From Candidatus Wolfebacteria bacterium (GTDB taxonomy: Bacteria > Patescibacteriota > Minisyncoccia > UBA6257 > UBA9933): 48,181 bases of DNA. A model generated the notes under the pieces. It did not search any database and had not been told where the DNA came from. It worked only from the letters and a program-made list of their open reading frames with translations. Of this stretch, positions 47,609 through 48,181 are shown in pieces. The DNA lies in NCBI GenBank assembly GCA_024654025.1, contig JANLIR010000009.1:1-48181 (forward strand), in the 5' to 3' direction. The translations under genes were made by a program, and so were the position numbers. Every line of letters begins with the position of its first letter. Position 1 is the first letter of the stretch.

Positions 47609-48181
47609 ATGTTCAAAAAAATAAACTTTTATCAAATTCTAATAACCATCGTTGCGGTAATTTTAACTTCAGCCGCAATTGCGTATGGTTGGACTGCTCC
47701 AGTAGCAGGTCCTCCGGGAAATGATACGGAGCCACCGATAAATACAGGGTTAACGGGTCAAATTAAACAAGGGGGATTAACTCTGGGTTCAGTTGCCGGA
47801 GTTCAACTGGGTTTAGGGGTTTTAAACGGCAATGTTGGAATCGGAACAATTACTCCAAATCCAAGTAAGGGAATAGGCGGATATTTGGACGCCAGGGATG
47901 TTTATCTCCGCGACGTTAGTAAATGGGCGAGCGAACTTGGTGGCGGTGGGGGTGGCGCACCTATAATTAATCCTTTAAGCGGTAATTTTAGCGGAGCATA
48001 TACTTTCACGGCTCCAGCAGGTACTACGCCAATATCATTAACGGTAAATATTGATACTTCCGGCGCCAGCAATTCTGCGGGCATAATGGAAGCCAGGTGG
48101 TTAAACAGCGCATCAGGAGTCGTTAAAGATTGGACAAGGATAAGCGGTACAAATATAACTTGGGGTCGAGATGGAGGCTCT
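47609..48181 (+). CDS. Secreted hypothetical protein, truncated by the window end
   Basis: Open frame from ATG 47609: MFKKINFYQILITIVAVILTSAAIAYGWTAPVAG...; absent from the ORF track because it has no stop. Confidence 0.6.
   Translation, partial: MFKKINFYQILITIVAVILTSAAIAYGWTAPVAGPPGNDTEPPINTGLTGQIKQGGLTLGSVAGVQLGLGVLNGNVGIGTITPNPSKGIGGYLDARDVYLRDVSKWASELGGGGGGAPIINPLSGNFSGAYTFTAPAGTTPISLTVNIDTSGASNSAGIMEARWLNSASGVVKDWTRISGTNITWGRDGGS

Overview
The gene content looks like a small-genome bacterium of the CPR/Patescibacteria (Parcubacteria-like) type. This is my inference from gene content; no search was run. Housekeeping genes include rbfA-infB, proS, mreBC, leuS, lepA, a dcw cluster (mraZ-rsmH-ftsL-like-ftsI-murF-ftsQ-like), recG, ppsA, a P-type ATPase, a Kef-type antiporter, speD/speH and a SWIB-domain protein. 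There are about 14 clear tRNAs, a 5S rRNA, and a 23S rRNA carrying two group I introns (E. coli-numbered sites ~L1931 and ~L2262, both with a perfect P1 pairing); the second intron encodes a LAGLIDADG endonuclease. Most unusual observation: at three separate loci (24425-24672 Glu, 27326-27637 Ser, 28206-28511 Arg) a complete tRNA gene sits inside the anticodon loop of a second, interrupted tRNA-like gene that appears to be the same isoacceptor. In all three the break falls just after position 34, and the nested tRNA is flanked by inverted repeats of a CCCCG-type. Further palindromic hairpins interrupt the D region, and at some loci the T-loop. Similar palindrome termini bound a GIY-YIG nuclease ORF (8884-9183), a deleted-looking relative (47466-47608) and ORF-less hairpins, suggesting a family of palindrome-ended mobile units. 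Other points: a DpnA/MutH-like restriction-modification pair, an attenuator-like leader with an 11-codon ORF before 23S rRNA, short palindromic elements inserted in frame in four proteins, and a tRNA-like gene with an abnormal anticodon arm.
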